Below are positions 19,335 to 30,200 of a DNA stretch of 39,266 nucleotides, piece after piece. Positions within the stretch are counted from its first letter, which is position 1, and each line of letters opens with the position of its first letter. The translations under genes and the position numbers were made by a program. This stretch comes from Symbiodinium natans (lineage: Eukaryota; Sar; Dinophyceae; Suessiales; Symbiodiniaceae): positions 1-39,266 of the forward strand of contig CAJNDS010001043.1 of assembly GCA_905221605.1 (NCBI GenBank), written 5' to 3'. Under the pieces are notes generated by a model, which ran no database searches, was not told the DNA's origin, and was given only the letters and a program-made list of their open reading frames with translations.

Positions 19335-19406
19335 GGCGATCATCCCCCTTGCGGCGGCAATGAAGCTATCGCAGGCAGGCCGTTGTGTCCCCAAGTGTCG
19401 CGAAAG
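19335..19406 (+). CDS. Gene C exon 1 (tentative)
   Basis: After GAACAG the frame GDHPPCGGNEAIAGRPLCPQ runs to CGAAAG|GTGCTA. The 62-base intron that follows ends TTCTGCAG in matching phase 0. Another frame (RCVPKCRERCYLLQ) is also open, so the reading is uncertain. Confidence 0.35.
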
Positions 19407-22400
19407 GTGCTATTTGTTGCAAGGGCAAAGCTGGCATTGTCCATTGTAGGTTGTTTATCCTTCTGCAGGAGTCGAACTCGTCCATCTCGGCAGCTACCAT
19501 CCAGCTGCACGCAGAGCAAAGCTCCACCGATCATGCAGATGTGGATATGCAACAAGCCTTGTTCGCCCGTTCTTCGCGAATGTCTTCGCGTGAGCGTGGT
19601 CATGCCTCCGATGAAGATCTTGGTGAAAGTGAGGAGCTCGACGCCGCCGTGTCGGCCAAGTTTTTCGGGGATGTCTTCAACACCTTCGCAGGCGTTGCCA
19701 ATGCTCTGGCCGATGCAGGCATGTGGGTTGCATCCAGGAATCCAATCAAGGGTTGCACTCCAAAAATTGTCCCCCCAAGAAATCTCAGGCATGACAGTGG
19801 GCTCGGCGGTCGCCAACGCCGTCACCGTGGTAGGAAGTCGCGTCATCGAAGCCCCCACCATGCGGATCAGCGACTTCGACGACACGATGACAGACCTCGT
19901 CAACGATGTGGGAAGCCAAGCCTCGCAAGTCCTTGATGTGACAGCAACAACAACAAGGCAGCTTGCCCAAAAAAGCGCAAGAATGACGATCCGTCTTGCA
20001 GAGACGACCCTGGAGCATGCGAAGAAGACGGCTGAGCAAGGAGCAAAGGTGGCCACCGCGGTTGGGAACGCCATCGCAAATGCTGCGGTGGCCTTCGGAA
20101 ACGAGGTTGCCAAGGTTGGGCCTCTGGTTGTGGGGATGTCGCAAACGGTTTGGAACCAAGTGAAGAGTTTCATCAACTGCGCGCGGCTCTCCACGTCAGT
20201 GTCCCTTTGCCACGTGCTGATCGGGAAAGAGTGTGATTGCAATGCTGGGAGCTACGTCAGGTTTACGTCCAGCCAGATGGAGGTGCGGTGCAAATTCTCG
20301 AGAACCTCGGAGTTTGCTGCGGGCGTGGGGATCAGAACGACCAGTGCTAAGACCAAAACGCCAAATGTTCTTCCGGGAAGTGATTACGAGCAAGCTTTCA
20401 AGACGGTCGATCAGGTCATGAAATCACACGACATCATGAAAGAGCCTCGCACTAACTCCCGTGAGCTCAATGTCTTTGAAGCTTCTTTGTCGCGACAGGT
20501 GATGCCATCAGGGCACCACCGTAAACCGTAAACCGTAAGTTCCTTGAAGCCTAAACACAAATTTTCAAGCATATAAAACTTTCAATAAACCGTAAACCTC
20601 AATCTTGAACCCTAAAGTCCTAAAGCCTAAGACCTAAAGCCCCAACCTTAAACCCTAAGCCCTAAACCTTAAGCCAATCCTGGGGCAAGCCAAGGATCCG
20701 AGAAAGGTAACCGAGGCGCCGAAAGCTTCATGTGAGGCCGGCCTCCATGTGGCCGTCGACGGGGTCTCCCAGTTCAGCCCAGATACTGGGCTCTTGCTGA
20801 TCGACTTTTGCCATGTGGGGTTCAACAAAAACCCCACGCACTGGATTTCAGTAGCTGTCGTGTAAGAAACGATTAGAGGGAGCATCGTGAAGCAAGGGTT
20901 AGGGTGTCCTAAGACAAGACAGAAACGACAGGGCCGATAGGGTTCCCACACTCTGCGTTCCATGCGCCCGTTCCCTGAGTTGGCTCCCCACAGCAATCCC
21001 TGTGACTCCATTTCTTGTGCGATCCCTGTGACAGTTGACAAACGAGACAGGTCCGAAAGTGCCGACAGTTCTGCATGTTGCGACGCTCAAAAAAGGGGAT
21101 CCCTGTGACCGTTGATCGGCAAACAAAACATAGAACCGAAAGAGACGACAGTTCTGCGTTTGGCGACACCCACCGCCCGCATCCCTGTGACTGTCAGCAC
21201 TTTAAACGATAACAAGTAATAAACCAAACGATAGCGCTTTTAAGGATGCAATGTTTCGTAACGGGGTTTTATTGAACCCCATGTCGGTTGCCATTGAACA
21301 AACAATTGCATTGTCTACGTCGTTCGTATGCTGTTGCACCTAGAAGATTAGAAAAGAAAAGAACAAAAAAGGGACGCTCTCAACATGACTTCGCCTGCCC
21401 AAGTGCCCAGGATGTCACGGTCACTGTCCAGAACAACGGGTGGACAAAGCTCGCTGGCCGGCAAGGTCTTGTTGGTACGTCTAGTGCTCTACGGTAGCGT
21501 AGGGGGGCATCTTCAGTTCTCACTGCAGAAGCTCTAGCCCTGCGATGCCCCTGTGCCAAGACAGGTTCCAGGAGGTGCAGAGAGGTTTGGAAGCTTCGGT
21601 CTGGTCGTAGCAATGTGATGCCACTGCGCAGTTGGCGTGTGGTCCAGAATATAAAGAGCGTTATGCGACTGAGGATTGTGATCAGTGGCGAGATCCGGGC
21701 GTCCTACGACACTTACATCAAGGGGCAGGGCAGTTGCACTTACACGTACTGGAGGCACCTGCGCAAACCCAAGAAGAAGATGTTCTGCGCAGGGAAGTTT
21801 TGTTTCTCGGCTCGAATGCTGACGGGCAGTTTCAGGCGGAGTTGCATCTATGACTTGGTGTACTTAACATCATGTTACTTTCGAAGCTGCAGAAGGCATG
21901 ACCAGAGGTAGTTCTCCTTTGAACATGAATCCATGCGTGTCCAAGTATGTGCAATGCCAATCCACTGAACACATGTATGCATGCTTGCATCAGTGTAAGT
22001 CGGGTCTTTCTTTGCTGTGTTGTGTGTGTGCAGTGCGCATGTATTCGACGTGTGTTTGGATGTATGTAGCCTGAAGGAAAGGAAAGGAAAGGGAAGGGAA
22101 GGGAAGGGAAGGGAGGAATGCAATGAATGAAACTCGCGCATTACGAGTATACGCCGCTCTATGGGGAATGCGTTGTTGCACGGGCGCATAGATGGACGCA
22201 TCGGCGGGTGGGATGGGGTATGGTTTTACTTCCTTCTTCCTTTCATTCATGCTTTGCTTCTTCCTCGGGCGTACTTTTGTGACTTGCCAATGTGGGTATC
22301 CCTAAACCTTAAACCCTAAACCCTAAACCTATACCCTATAAACCCTAAACCCTAAACCGTGGCCTGAGGCCTCCTATTCGTGCTCCAGACGAAAGTGGAG

Positions 22401-23223
22401 CTGGTGGGAAAAGGATCTCTAACAGGAACTGTCGAGTTTTCCAACGAAGCGCGGTTCAGCGTATCCGCCACCGTCACGGTCGACAAGAATGGCAATTCTG
22501 AGGTCAGCGTGGAGACACCGGAAATGAGGCACCAGGCACGCAGCAGGGCTTTAAGGCTTTAGGGTTTAGGGCTTAGGGTGTTGAAATTTTCAGTGCGGTC
22601 GATTTGATCGTCCTAGCAGGCTTATAGGGTTTGGGGTTTTTGGGGCTTTAGGGTTTTTAGGGTTTTTAGGGTGCAAGTTGCCTCCGATGCTGGCGAGTTG
22701 CCCGAGGAGGAGGTCCAAATTGCGGCGAGCGCAGACGCCTCGGTGAGATTGAGTGTGGGCCCGGAGTTCATGGCGCCACGGCTGCAATGGGTTTTGGGGT
22801 TCAGGGTTTTAGGGTTTTAGGGTTTTAGGGTTTTAGGGTTTTAGGGTTTTAGGGTTTTAGGGTTTAGGGCTCAGGGTTTGAAACCCAAAGTTCAGGCTGT
22901 AGGATCCTTAGAATTGCAGGGACATAAACCGAAACCATACGCCCTAAACTTCCCTAAACCTCCCTATGCCTTAAACCCTGAAGCCATCCAACAGGTGTGG
23001 CCCTTACCTGGTATTCCTGTCACTTTCGCGCCCAAGCTCCATGCAGAAGCCAAAGCGAAGGGCACGATAACACACCCCGGGGCAGGCATGGTGTCGAAAT
23101 CCGTGCTGATTCATGATGTGATATCTCTCCGTAGGCGGTTTCCTGTATTGTTTAGGTTGTTGGGTTTAGGACTTGGGGTGTTAATCGCACCATACCGTTA
23201 GCGTGCGCTTGGGCTAGAGAGAA

Positions 23224-23284
<61 letters not shown>

Positions 23285-23762
23285 GGGGGGAGAGCGAGAG
23301 AGAGCGAGCGAGAGTAGAAGAAGAAGAAGGAGAAGAAACGAAAGCGAGCGAGCCAGGCGGGCAGGCAGACAGACAGAGGGGCACAAAACAACAAACAGTG
23401 GTGCTGGTGAATACATGTAGCCAGCATGCTGCACACATCGGTGCCGGATTGTTGGCACGTCCCTGAGGTTTGCTGCTGCAGGAGTCTGTGGAGTCGGCCC
23501 CATCACCATCCAACCAAAGCCTGGCTCTTCTGCACTCGCAAGATCTGGAAGAGGTGGCGGGGTTTAGGGTTTAGGATTTAGGGTTTAGGGTTTGGGGTTT
23601 AGGGTTTAGGGTTCTGTGGACCGTGTCCGAAGCACAAACCCTGAAAATGCAATCCTGGAAAACCAATTCTTGCACCTCAACCCTGGAAAACAGCCCATGT
23701 TCTCCTCCACAAGGCCTGTTCCGTCCGCCAACGTGTGTCCCACATTGGGAAGCAAACCCTGA
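19335..23762 (+). CDS. Gene C: multi-exon protein of unknown family
   Basis: About eleven exons with compatible phases give roughly 680 residues. The order is a short Cys-containing start, an acidic Ser/Arg segment, a long helical part with alternating Ala/Val and charged residues (AKKTAEQGAKVATAVGNAI, reminiscent of LEA-type repeats), a Cys cluster (CHVLIGKECDCNAG), then short strand-forming exons (VTVTVQNNGW, SVSATVTVDKNGNSEVSV, IPVTFAPKLHAEAKAKG) and a polar C-terminal exon ending in TGA. Paired cysteines and strands suggest an extracellular or luminal protein, but no certain signal peptide was found because the first exon is unclear. Exons of gene D resemble parts of it, so C and D look like tandem relatives. 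I do not recognise the family. Confidence 0.6.
19469..19718 (+). CDS. Gene C exon 2
   Basis: After TTCTGCAG it reads ESNSSISAATIQLHAEQS, continues through an Arg/Ser/Asp-rich stretch and ends FFGDVFNTFAGVANALADAG. The best junction to exon 3 is GCAG|GCATGTGG to CTCAG|GCATGACA (a 70-base GC-AG intron, phase 1), where the same eight bases CAGGCATG flank both ends. Confidence 0.65.
19789..20498 (+). CDS. Gene C exon 3 (long helical and Cys-rich exon)
   Basis: The longest open coding piece in the window, about 237 residues. It begins MTVGSAVANAVTVVGSRVIE, has heptad-like Ala/Val-rich helices (LAETTLEHAKKTAEQGAKVA), then a strand- and Cys-rich part (CHVLIGKECDCNAGSYVRF, SSQMEVRCKFSRTSEFAAGV) and a charged end (DQVMKSHDIMKEPRTNSREL). 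It ends CGACAG|GTGATG in phase 0. Antisense frames of up to 300 codons are shadows. An internal intron after EFAAGV is possible. Confidence 0.7.
20520..20672 (+). repeat. Degenerate CCCTAAA repeats in gene C intron 3
   Basis: Variants such as ACCGTAAACCGTAA, CCTAAAGCCTAAG and CCCTAAACCTTAAG fill the 175-base intron. The acceptor is CCTTAAG|CCAATC. Confidence 0.75.
20674..20850 (+). CDS. Gene C exon 4
   Basis: Phase 0-0 exon of 59 codons, PILGQAKDPRKVTEAPKASC then EAGLHVAVDGVSQFSPDTG and LLLIDFCHVGFNKNPTHWIS. Alternating strand pattern with two Cys. Donor TCA|GTAGCTG; without splicing the frame meets TAA 12 bases later. Confidence 0.65.
20851..21410. other. Gene C intron 4
   Basis: About 560 bases with no exon seen. 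It holds three near-repeats of CACAGCAATCCCTGTGAC / GGGATCCCTGTGACCGTTGA / GCATCCCTGTGACTGTCAG (20990-21200), a degenerate repeat of roughly 100 bp that also contains GACAGTTCTGC. Confidence 0.5.
21411..21470 (+). CDS. Gene C exon 5
   Basis: After GTGCCCAG it reads DVTVTVQNNGWTKLAGRQ. Candidate donors lie at 21466, 21471 and 21475 (the last GTACGT). The VTVQNNGWTKL motif closely resembles LTVVTAKGWHSL of the gene D exon at 24529, which supports both. Confidence 0.65.
21648..21857 (+). CDS. Gene C exon 6 (Cys- and Lys-rich)
   Basis: Acceptor GTCCAG. Reads NIKSVMRLRIVISGEIRASY, continues through SCTYTYWRHLRKPKKKMFC and GKFCFSARMLTGSFRRSC and ends YDL|GTGTAC. Four cysteines spaced among aromatic and basic residues suggest disulfide-bonded strands. 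Confidence 0.65.
21858..22388. other. Gene C intron 6 with microsatellites
   Basis: No exon seen in 530 bases. It contains a GGGAA tract (22078-22115) and CCCTAAA units (22301-22358) close to the acceptor CTCCAG. Confidence 0.6.
22389..22528 (+). CDS. Gene C exon 7 (beta-strand-like)
   Basis: Reads TKVELVGKGSLTGTVEFSNE then ARFSVSATVTVDKNGNSEVS and VETPEMR, with alternating hydrophobic residues and a DKNGN turn. The junction ATGAG|GCACC to TTTTTAG|GGTGC (GC-AG, phase 2) keeps the frame into exon 8. Confidence 0.7.
22558..22669 (-). repeat. TTTAGGG/TTTTTAGGG repeats in gene C intron 7
   Basis: Variants with three to five Ts before AGGG. The last unit forms the acceptor TTTTTAG|G of exon 8. 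Confidence 0.75.
22670..22790 (+). CDS. Gene C exon 8
   Basis: Reads VQVASDAGELPEEEVQIAAS then ADASVRLSVGPEFMAPRLQW, alternating strand-like. Donor TGG|GTTTTGGGG, so the intron begins with telomere-like text. Phase 0 at the end matches exon 9. Confidence 0.65.
22797..22868 (-). repeat. GGGTTTTA octamer array in gene C intron 8
   Basis: Eight or so nearly perfect copies of GGGTTTTA (one extra T relative to the telomeric heptamer), ending in a normal TTTAGGG unit. Confidence 0.9.
22995..23081 (+). CDS. Gene C exon 9
   Basis: After CCAACAG it reads VWPLPGIPVTFAPKLHAEAK then AKGTITHPG. The donor could be GGG|GCAGGC (23082) or ATG|GTGTCG (23091), both phase 0. Confidence 0.65.
23217..23345. repeat. 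GA microsatellite
   Basis: A long pure GA tract (23226-23285) followed by GAGAGCGAGC and GAAGAAG variants. The opposite strand gives spurious Leu/Ser-rich open frames. Confidence 0.95.
23482..23553 (+). CDS. Gene C exon 10
   Basis: After GCTGCTGCAG it reads ESVESAPSPSNQSLALLHSQ then DLEE|GTGGCGGGG, 24 codons, phase 0-0. Confidence 0.6.
23554..23609 (-). repeat. Telomeric mini-intron of gene C
   Basis: A 56-base GT-AG intron, GTGGCGGGG followed by TTTAGGG-type units to the end. The 3' splice site is the repeat itself (GGGTTTAG|G). Phase 0 on both sides. Confidence 0.6.
23610..23762 (+). CDS. Gene C terminal exon
   Basis: Fifty codons and a TGA stop: GSVDRVRSTNPENAILENQF, then LHLNPGKQPMFSS and TRPVPSANVCPTLGSKP. 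Polar composition as in a C-terminal tail. A donor at AAC|GTGTGT inside the exon is possible, in which case gene C could continue into the exons called gene D. Confidence 0.55.
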   Translation, partial: GSVDRVRSTNPENAILENQFLHLNPGKQPMFSSTRPVPSANVCPTLGSKP

Positions 23763-24196
23763 GAGCCTCAGGAACATATATGCCCTGATGCGTAACCTCT
23801 AGTGGAAACCCTATATAGCCCTAAGCTTAATGCTCGAAGAACTCTCACTGGAAACATACCCTGAGACTTTTTGTCCTTCGCATCCAGAGCTTGCGTGTCG
23901 CATAGGAGTAGTAGGAGTACTAGGAGTAGTAGGAGTAGTAGGAGTAGTAGGAGTAGTAGGAGTAGTAGGAGTAGTAGGAGTAGAATCATTGCTTAGTAGT
24001 AGTCGTCTTCATGTTTGCAACCTGGCCCCAAGTATTAGGCTTCACCTTGTTGATCCACTTCACCCCGAAACCCTGACACCCTTGGCACAAACAACAGGCT
24101 TCATGCTTAGTAACACTCAAGCCCAAACCCAAAACCCAAAACCCTTAACCCTAAACCCTAAACTCTACCCTAAACCCTAAACCCTAAATTTCAGAG
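23763..24196. other. Spacer between genes C and D
   Basis: Holds a GTAGGA hexanucleotide tract and a CCCTAAA-type tract (24118-24189). No exon is supported. Confidence 0.5.
23905..23985. repeat. GTAGGAGTA hexa/nonanucleotide microsatellite
   Basis: Tandem AGTAGGAGTAGTAGG units. It yields long Gly/Val or poly-Leu open frames on opposite strands, which are artefacts. Confidence 0.9.
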
Positions 24197-24280
24197 GAAC
24201 GATCCGGCCCTGGGAGGATAGACATTCGTCACAACTCAAGCTGTGTGGTGCTGCAGCCGGAAGCTGAGCCTCCAGCATAG
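24197..24280 (+). CDS. Possible first exon of gene D
   Basis: After TTTCAGAG it reads ERSGPGRIDIRHNSSCVVLQ then PEAEPPA and TAG. A donor before the stop is not obvious, and phase with 24529 is untested. Confidence 0.25.
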   Translation, partial: ERSGPGRIDIRHNSSCVVLQPEAEPPA

Positions 24281-27200
24281 GGCCGATGGATTTAGGTTTT
24301 TTAGGGGTTGAGCAGGGTTTAGGAAAGGGGCTTTAGGGGTTTAAGGTAGTTGCAAGAAAAGTTTAGACCCTCGATGGCAAAACCAGGTTTAGGCAGGCAG
24401 GTTTGCACGAGCAGCTGGTGTGCAGAGGCTGCGGCCTTGTGTGAGGGTTGCATATAATTCACACAACAGCAGGTGTGGACAGACTTGTCTACGCCTGCAT
24501 GTCGCATCATTCCCGATTTCAGTTGCAGGCGGATGTTACGCCTCAGGGCTTCAGACCCTGACGGTCGTCACTGCAAAGGGATGGCACAGCTTGTGTCCGA
24601 AAGCCAGCGTGGACATGGGCTCGAAACCCTAAACCCTAAACCCTAAACCCCAAACCCTAAACCCCAAACCCTAAACCCTAAACCCTAAGCCCTAAACCCG
24701 AAACCCTAAACCCTAAACCCTAAACCCGAAACCGTAAACCCTAAACCCTAAACCCTAAACGCTAAACCCTAAACCCAAAAACCCCTAATCGAGTGCCAGC
24801 CTTGCATCTTGCATCCGAAGGCCCTCAGTCTTTACGCGGACTTTGTCATCACCGGCTTCGGAATCCCGAAGTGGTTGAAGGATTTGTTACTTAGTAGCTG
24901 GCTGAGCACACTTGACACATTTTGGGATACTATAACCCCTTATAGAACTGAAAGTGTACACTTTTGGGTGGCTTATGAACTCAGCAACTCAGGTTAAACG
25001 ATGACCTCCTCAAGGAGATGATCAAGGAAGGCATGAACAAAGGCAGCCATGGGCCATGGGGGTTTAGAGTTTTGGCCCTCCGAAGTTTGGGTGGGGATGT
25101 GGAGGGCGCTTGCAAAAAAATATCGGAATAAAAAGTGTTAAGCGTTCAAGGCAAGATGCACTCTTCAACTCGTTCCAGTGGCTCTTTGCTAGATGCCCGG
25201 AAAAAGGTGCAGAGGCGATGATCGACATGATTGCCGGTCCACTTAAGTGCATTCCCGGATCCAGCGCCGTCACGGAGCCCATCAAGGCAGCGGCGAGAAG
25301 GGCGGGAGATGCCCTGGCGAACCTTATTCCCGGCCTGGGCCTCAAGTGGCTCTTCAAGGCCCTGACGCTGCTACAGCCCCAGAAGCTGTTTTGCGAGGAT
25401 GTCTGGAGGACGCCGAATGGCCACAGTGGTGAGAGGTCCTCTTGTGCACAGGAGATCGGGTGCAAGACGGCGGGCCGAGGCCCCCCGTCCGAGGAGGAGG
25501 TCGAACTTGTGCCGCCAGAGTACATTCGAAGTGCAGCACAACCGCTCAAAAACAGCGGCGCGTGCCACGATATTCCCATGGGCGACAAGTTTATCCAGCT
25601 TGGCAAGTTTCGAATTGCGGACATTGATGGGAGGCACCTATCAATCTCGCATCAGGACCCGAACATGTCAAGAGAGCGTGCTTTAGCATGAGAAGCTGAT
25701 ATGGCCCAAGCCCTAAACCCTAAACCCTGAACCCTGAACCCTAGCCCCTAATGTCCCAGTCTATGCTTGCACATACAGCTTGGGGGTCCATAGGCAGAAT
25801 CACAACTGCAGACTATCGTTGATTATCTCTATAACACATGACTTCTGAGACAGATTCATAAGGACAGAGTACCTGCCAGAAAGAGTGGAAGAAAAGTAGA
25901 GAAATCTGGTGACCCGAGAGGTTAAGACAGAACAAACAAAGGTGTCTGTTTAATTGTAGGATACAGGTTTGCTGGTTAAATCTCGTGTAAAATCAACCTT
26001 GGCGGACTACAGTCTTCTTACCTTTACCAGTTGGGCTTACCTTTTTCTACGCCTGGTGTTTGTGCCTTTCTGCGGAAGACTGATAAAGGCACTGTGTCCA
26101 ATGAGTGTCTCATAAAAACTAGAACCCTACATCTAAGATTTCGTCACGGGCCTCAAACACATGGAGCCGTTCACCCTAAACCCTAAACCCTTTTCCCCGT
26201 AACCGCATGCGAAACGGGTGGAGAAAGAACACCTAAACCCTAAACCCTAAATCCTAAACCCTAAACCCTTACTTCAGGACACCCACAAGGTTGCGGCGGT
26301 GTGGCGAGACGACGGAAGGGTCTTTTACGACCACAGAGGTGACTGGGGGAAATTCAACGCCTGGACTTCCGACAGGCTCGCAGCTGGCTTTAGGGTTCAG
26401 GGTAAAGTATAGGGTTTAGGATTTGGGGTTCAGGGTTTAGGGTTTAGGGTTTAGGGTTTAGGATTTGGGGTTCAGGGTTTGGGGTTTCGGGTTTAGGATT
26501 TCGGGTTTAGGGTTTAGGCGTAGCAAGTCCAAGCCTTTGGTTCTTCGGAGGTGTCGCTGAAGTGGTGATCCCTGACTTATGAGTCCAAAGGGTCCGTGCA
26601 CCATTATTCGCCCCAAACCCTAGGCCCTAAATCTTCTAGTAACATGTGATCTCCCTGCAGTGCGTCTTGAGTGGACAGCTAGGCGGGTGGCCAAAAAATA
26701 GAACCTAAAACCTAAACCCTAAACCCTCTAAACCCTGGGGTTTAGGGTTTAGGGTTTCGGGTTTAGGGATGTTGAGGTTTCGGGTTTAAGCTTTAGGGCC
26801 CAGGGACCCTCCAAGGCCTCCAATTCCCTGAGGCCAATCAAAGCAGCCGGCGCATGCAGGCACATCCGCTTCGGCTACCAGTACATGCAGACTCTGGGCA
26901 AACTGGGATCCTGTTTAGAAACTGCGAGCATTTCGTGTAATATTTCGAAGAACGTGTTCGTCACTGCATGTACGTCTTTGGTAGTCTTCATGCCAGGTTT
27001 CGTGCTAGCAACAGCGGTTTCGTGTTTGCAACAGCGAACGTGATGGAAGGCCTCTCTGAGGTTACCACAATATATCAACATAGGGAGCAAAACCTTGTAC
27101 TTGTTCCACATGCTTATGACAAGGCCTTGGTTGTGCCTTAGTTCCTCTTGAAACCCCTAACCCCTAAGCCCTGTGATCACCCTAAACCCTAAACCTTAAA

Positions 27201-30200
27201 CCATAAACCCTACACCCTAAACCCTAAACCCTCAAGCCTAAACCCTAAACCCTAAACCTTAAACCCTAAACCCTAAACCCTAAACCCTGGCCCCAGGATT
27301 GGCAACTTCAGGCTCGGTGCGGTCGATGACAACCACTTCGCCGTCCAGCAGCATGCGCTGCAATTACACGTAGTGGTGATTTGGGAGGGTGTCACGCGGT
27401 TTGAAACCCGGACCCGGCCAACGTGGCCCAACAGTCGGCAACATGCCCTTTGAGCCCAACTTGAAACCCGGATCCGGCCAACAGTCGGCAACATGCCCTT
27501 GTTGAGCCCAGCTTGAAAGCTCAGCTTGAAACCCGGCATCAGAGCAGATGGGGTGCTAGCTGTTTACGATGAAAACCAAAAACCCTCTGCTGGTAACGTA
27601 ATCGTGGCTCTATACGGGTTGTGAATGTGCCGTTGCGACCAGTAAAACACGTTCTCTAAAAGAGGTGGTTTAAGTAAATTGAGATGTTTATCCTTGTGCT
27701 GGCAATGTAATCGTGGTTCCATCAGGGTTGCCCTGCGACCAGCCCTCAAAACTTGTGTTTCATCGTGCACCATAGATCTTTCCCCTGCGACCAAACAGCT
27801 TGCGCCATAGCGCGAGCTATGTGGTCATCAGGGCGCAGATGGGGTGGAGCTCGAAGAGAGGGGACGTGCGACAAACTTGTAGGGCCCTCACCAAAGCCTA
27901 CGAGCACAAATGGAGGGACATACGACAAACTTCTAAGGGATATGTTTTACTTCTACAGTGTTCTGATCTCAAAGCTTGGGTACGCTCGGCCCCCAACAAG
28001 CAGGATGCTAGTTGAACACGCTCGGTCCCCAAGACTTGGGTGCTATTTGAGTACGCTCGGTCCCGCGTTGGACACGTCCCCAAAACTTGGGTGCAATTTG
28101 AGTACGATTGGTCCCCAAAAGCAGGATGCGAGTTGACGCTAAACGACTCTCTGAAAACTTCAACCCTCGCACCCTGGGCCCTTCAAGCACTGGTTCTAGA
28201 GCTTTCAGGCCTAACCTCTAGAGGCCCTCACCCTGCGAGCACGAAGGGAGGGGACATGCGACAAACTTCTAGGGCCCTCTGTGACAAACCTCTAAGGGAT
28301 ACGGTTTTACTTCTACAGTGTTGTGACAGTGCAAACGTCAGGAACAACGTAGGATGTTTTTTGCGCTTGTGTAGAGCCTTTTCGCAGACGAAGCAAGGTT
28401 TGTACCCAACTCTTCTTGCTCTGCGGAAAGGCTACGCAGCCCCTGAAAATAGGTGGCTTAAGCAAATAGAGATGTTTACCCCTTGTGTGCTGGTAGCATA
28501 ATCGCAGCTCCATAGGGTGTAGTTTGCACTTTCAGAACACTGAAGAAGTCAAAACATGTCCCTTAGAGGTTTGTCGTGTGTCCCCTCCCTTCGTGCTAGG
28601 GTTTGGTGAGGGCCCTAGAAGTTTGTCGCATGTTCCTTCGTGCTCGTAGGGTCAGGGCCCTGGAGGTTACTATTACCGTTTAAAAGTGCAGGCGGGTTCT
28701 GGGGCCGCCAGTACGTTACCAGCACTGGCTGTTGGAACTGCTTGAAAATGCAGGTGGGCCATAGGGTCACGATTACGCTACCGGCATAGGCTTTTGGGCT
28801 CAGAACACTTAGCCTCACTAGCCCTGAAAGTCTGTTTTAACGTGTTAAAACATCATTGATGTTTCCCGTGCGACCAAATAGCTCGCGGCATGGCGCGAGC
28901 TATGTGGTCATCAGGGCGCAGAAGGGCTGCTAGTTGCTTGCGACGTCACCCTACGAGCGCGAAGGGAGGGGACGTACGACAAACATCGAGGGCCCTCACC
29001 AAACTCTACCCAAACTTGGGTGCTATAGGAGTAAGCTCGGTCCCCCAAAAGCAGGATGCTATTGAACACGCTCGGTCCCCAAGACTTGGGTGCCGTTTGA
29101 GTACGCTTGGTCCCCCAAAAGCAGGATGCTAGTTGAACACGCTCGGTCCCCAAGACTTACAAGCGCAAGCGCCGACGATGGAAAACATCGAGAAAGCGTG
29201 CCCGGATTGGTTTCCGGGCATTTGGGAAATGCAAAGGTTTACCAAGAATCAAAAGATGTCGTCATGCCTCGGAGCCTGGCGCCTTGCAAGTTGGCCATTG
29301 TATGGGGGAGAGGGGGGGAGCTCTGGCGAGCTATTTGGTCATCAGGGCGCGGATGGGCTGCTAGTTGCTTACGATGACCCAAAAGCCTGTGCTGGTAACA
29401 TAATCGTGGCTCTGTTAAGGGTTGTGAATGTGCCCTGCGACTAGCGAAGCACGTTCCTAAAGGAGGTGGTTTAGGTACATTGAGATGTTTGACTCCATAA
29501 GCGTTGTAAATATGCCCCTGTGACCAGCCCTGAAAACTTGTGAACGTGTTAAGCACCATGGATGTTTCCCTTGCGACCAAGCAGCTTGCGCCATTGCGAG
29601 AGCCATTTGGCAGGGCACAGATGGGGTGGAGTTTGAAGAGAGGGGACGTGCGACAAACTTGTAGGGCCCTAACCAAAACCTACGAGCACAAACGGAGGGA
29701 CGTGCGACAAACCTCTAAGGATCTGTTTTTACTTCTACAGTGCTCTGATCCCAAAGATTCGGTGCTGTTTGAGTACACTCGTCCCCCAACAAGCAGGATG
29801 CTAGTTGAACACGCTCGGTCCCCAAGACTTGGGTGCCAATTGAGTACGCTCGGTCCTCAAAAAGCAGGATGCTAGTTGAACACGCTCGGTCCCCAAAACT
29901 TGAGTGCTATTTGAGTACATTCGGTCCCCAAACGGCAGGATGCTAGTTGAACACGCTCGCGCACACAAGGACCAGCCAAGAGCCTGTCTGAAACCTTCAA
30001 ACGTTGAACTCTGGGCAACGCGCTATGGTTCTAGGGCTTTTGCGCCTAACTTCTAGGGGCCCTCACCCCATTAGCACGAAGGGAGGGGACAGGCGACAAA
30101 CTTCTAGGGCCCTCACCAAACCTCACGAGCACAAAGGGAGGCGACATACGACCAACCTCTAAGGGATATGTTTTTAATTCTACAGTGTTCTGAAAGTGCA

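Noticed and set aside
19340-20242. 300-codon minus-strand open frame opposite gene C
   Set aside because: It is antisense to exons 1-3, whose plus-strand reading is supported by phase-compatible splice sites. Its peptide is Thr/Ala-rich without structure, a typical shadow frame.
23152-23513. Minus-strand Ser/Leu-rich frames of about 100 codons
   Set aside because: They are produced by the GA microsatellite at 23217-23345.
25064-25624. 186-codon minus-strand open frame opposite the long gene D exon
   Set aside because: The plus strand carries the FIQLGKFRI block shared with other exons, so the minus frame is a shadow.
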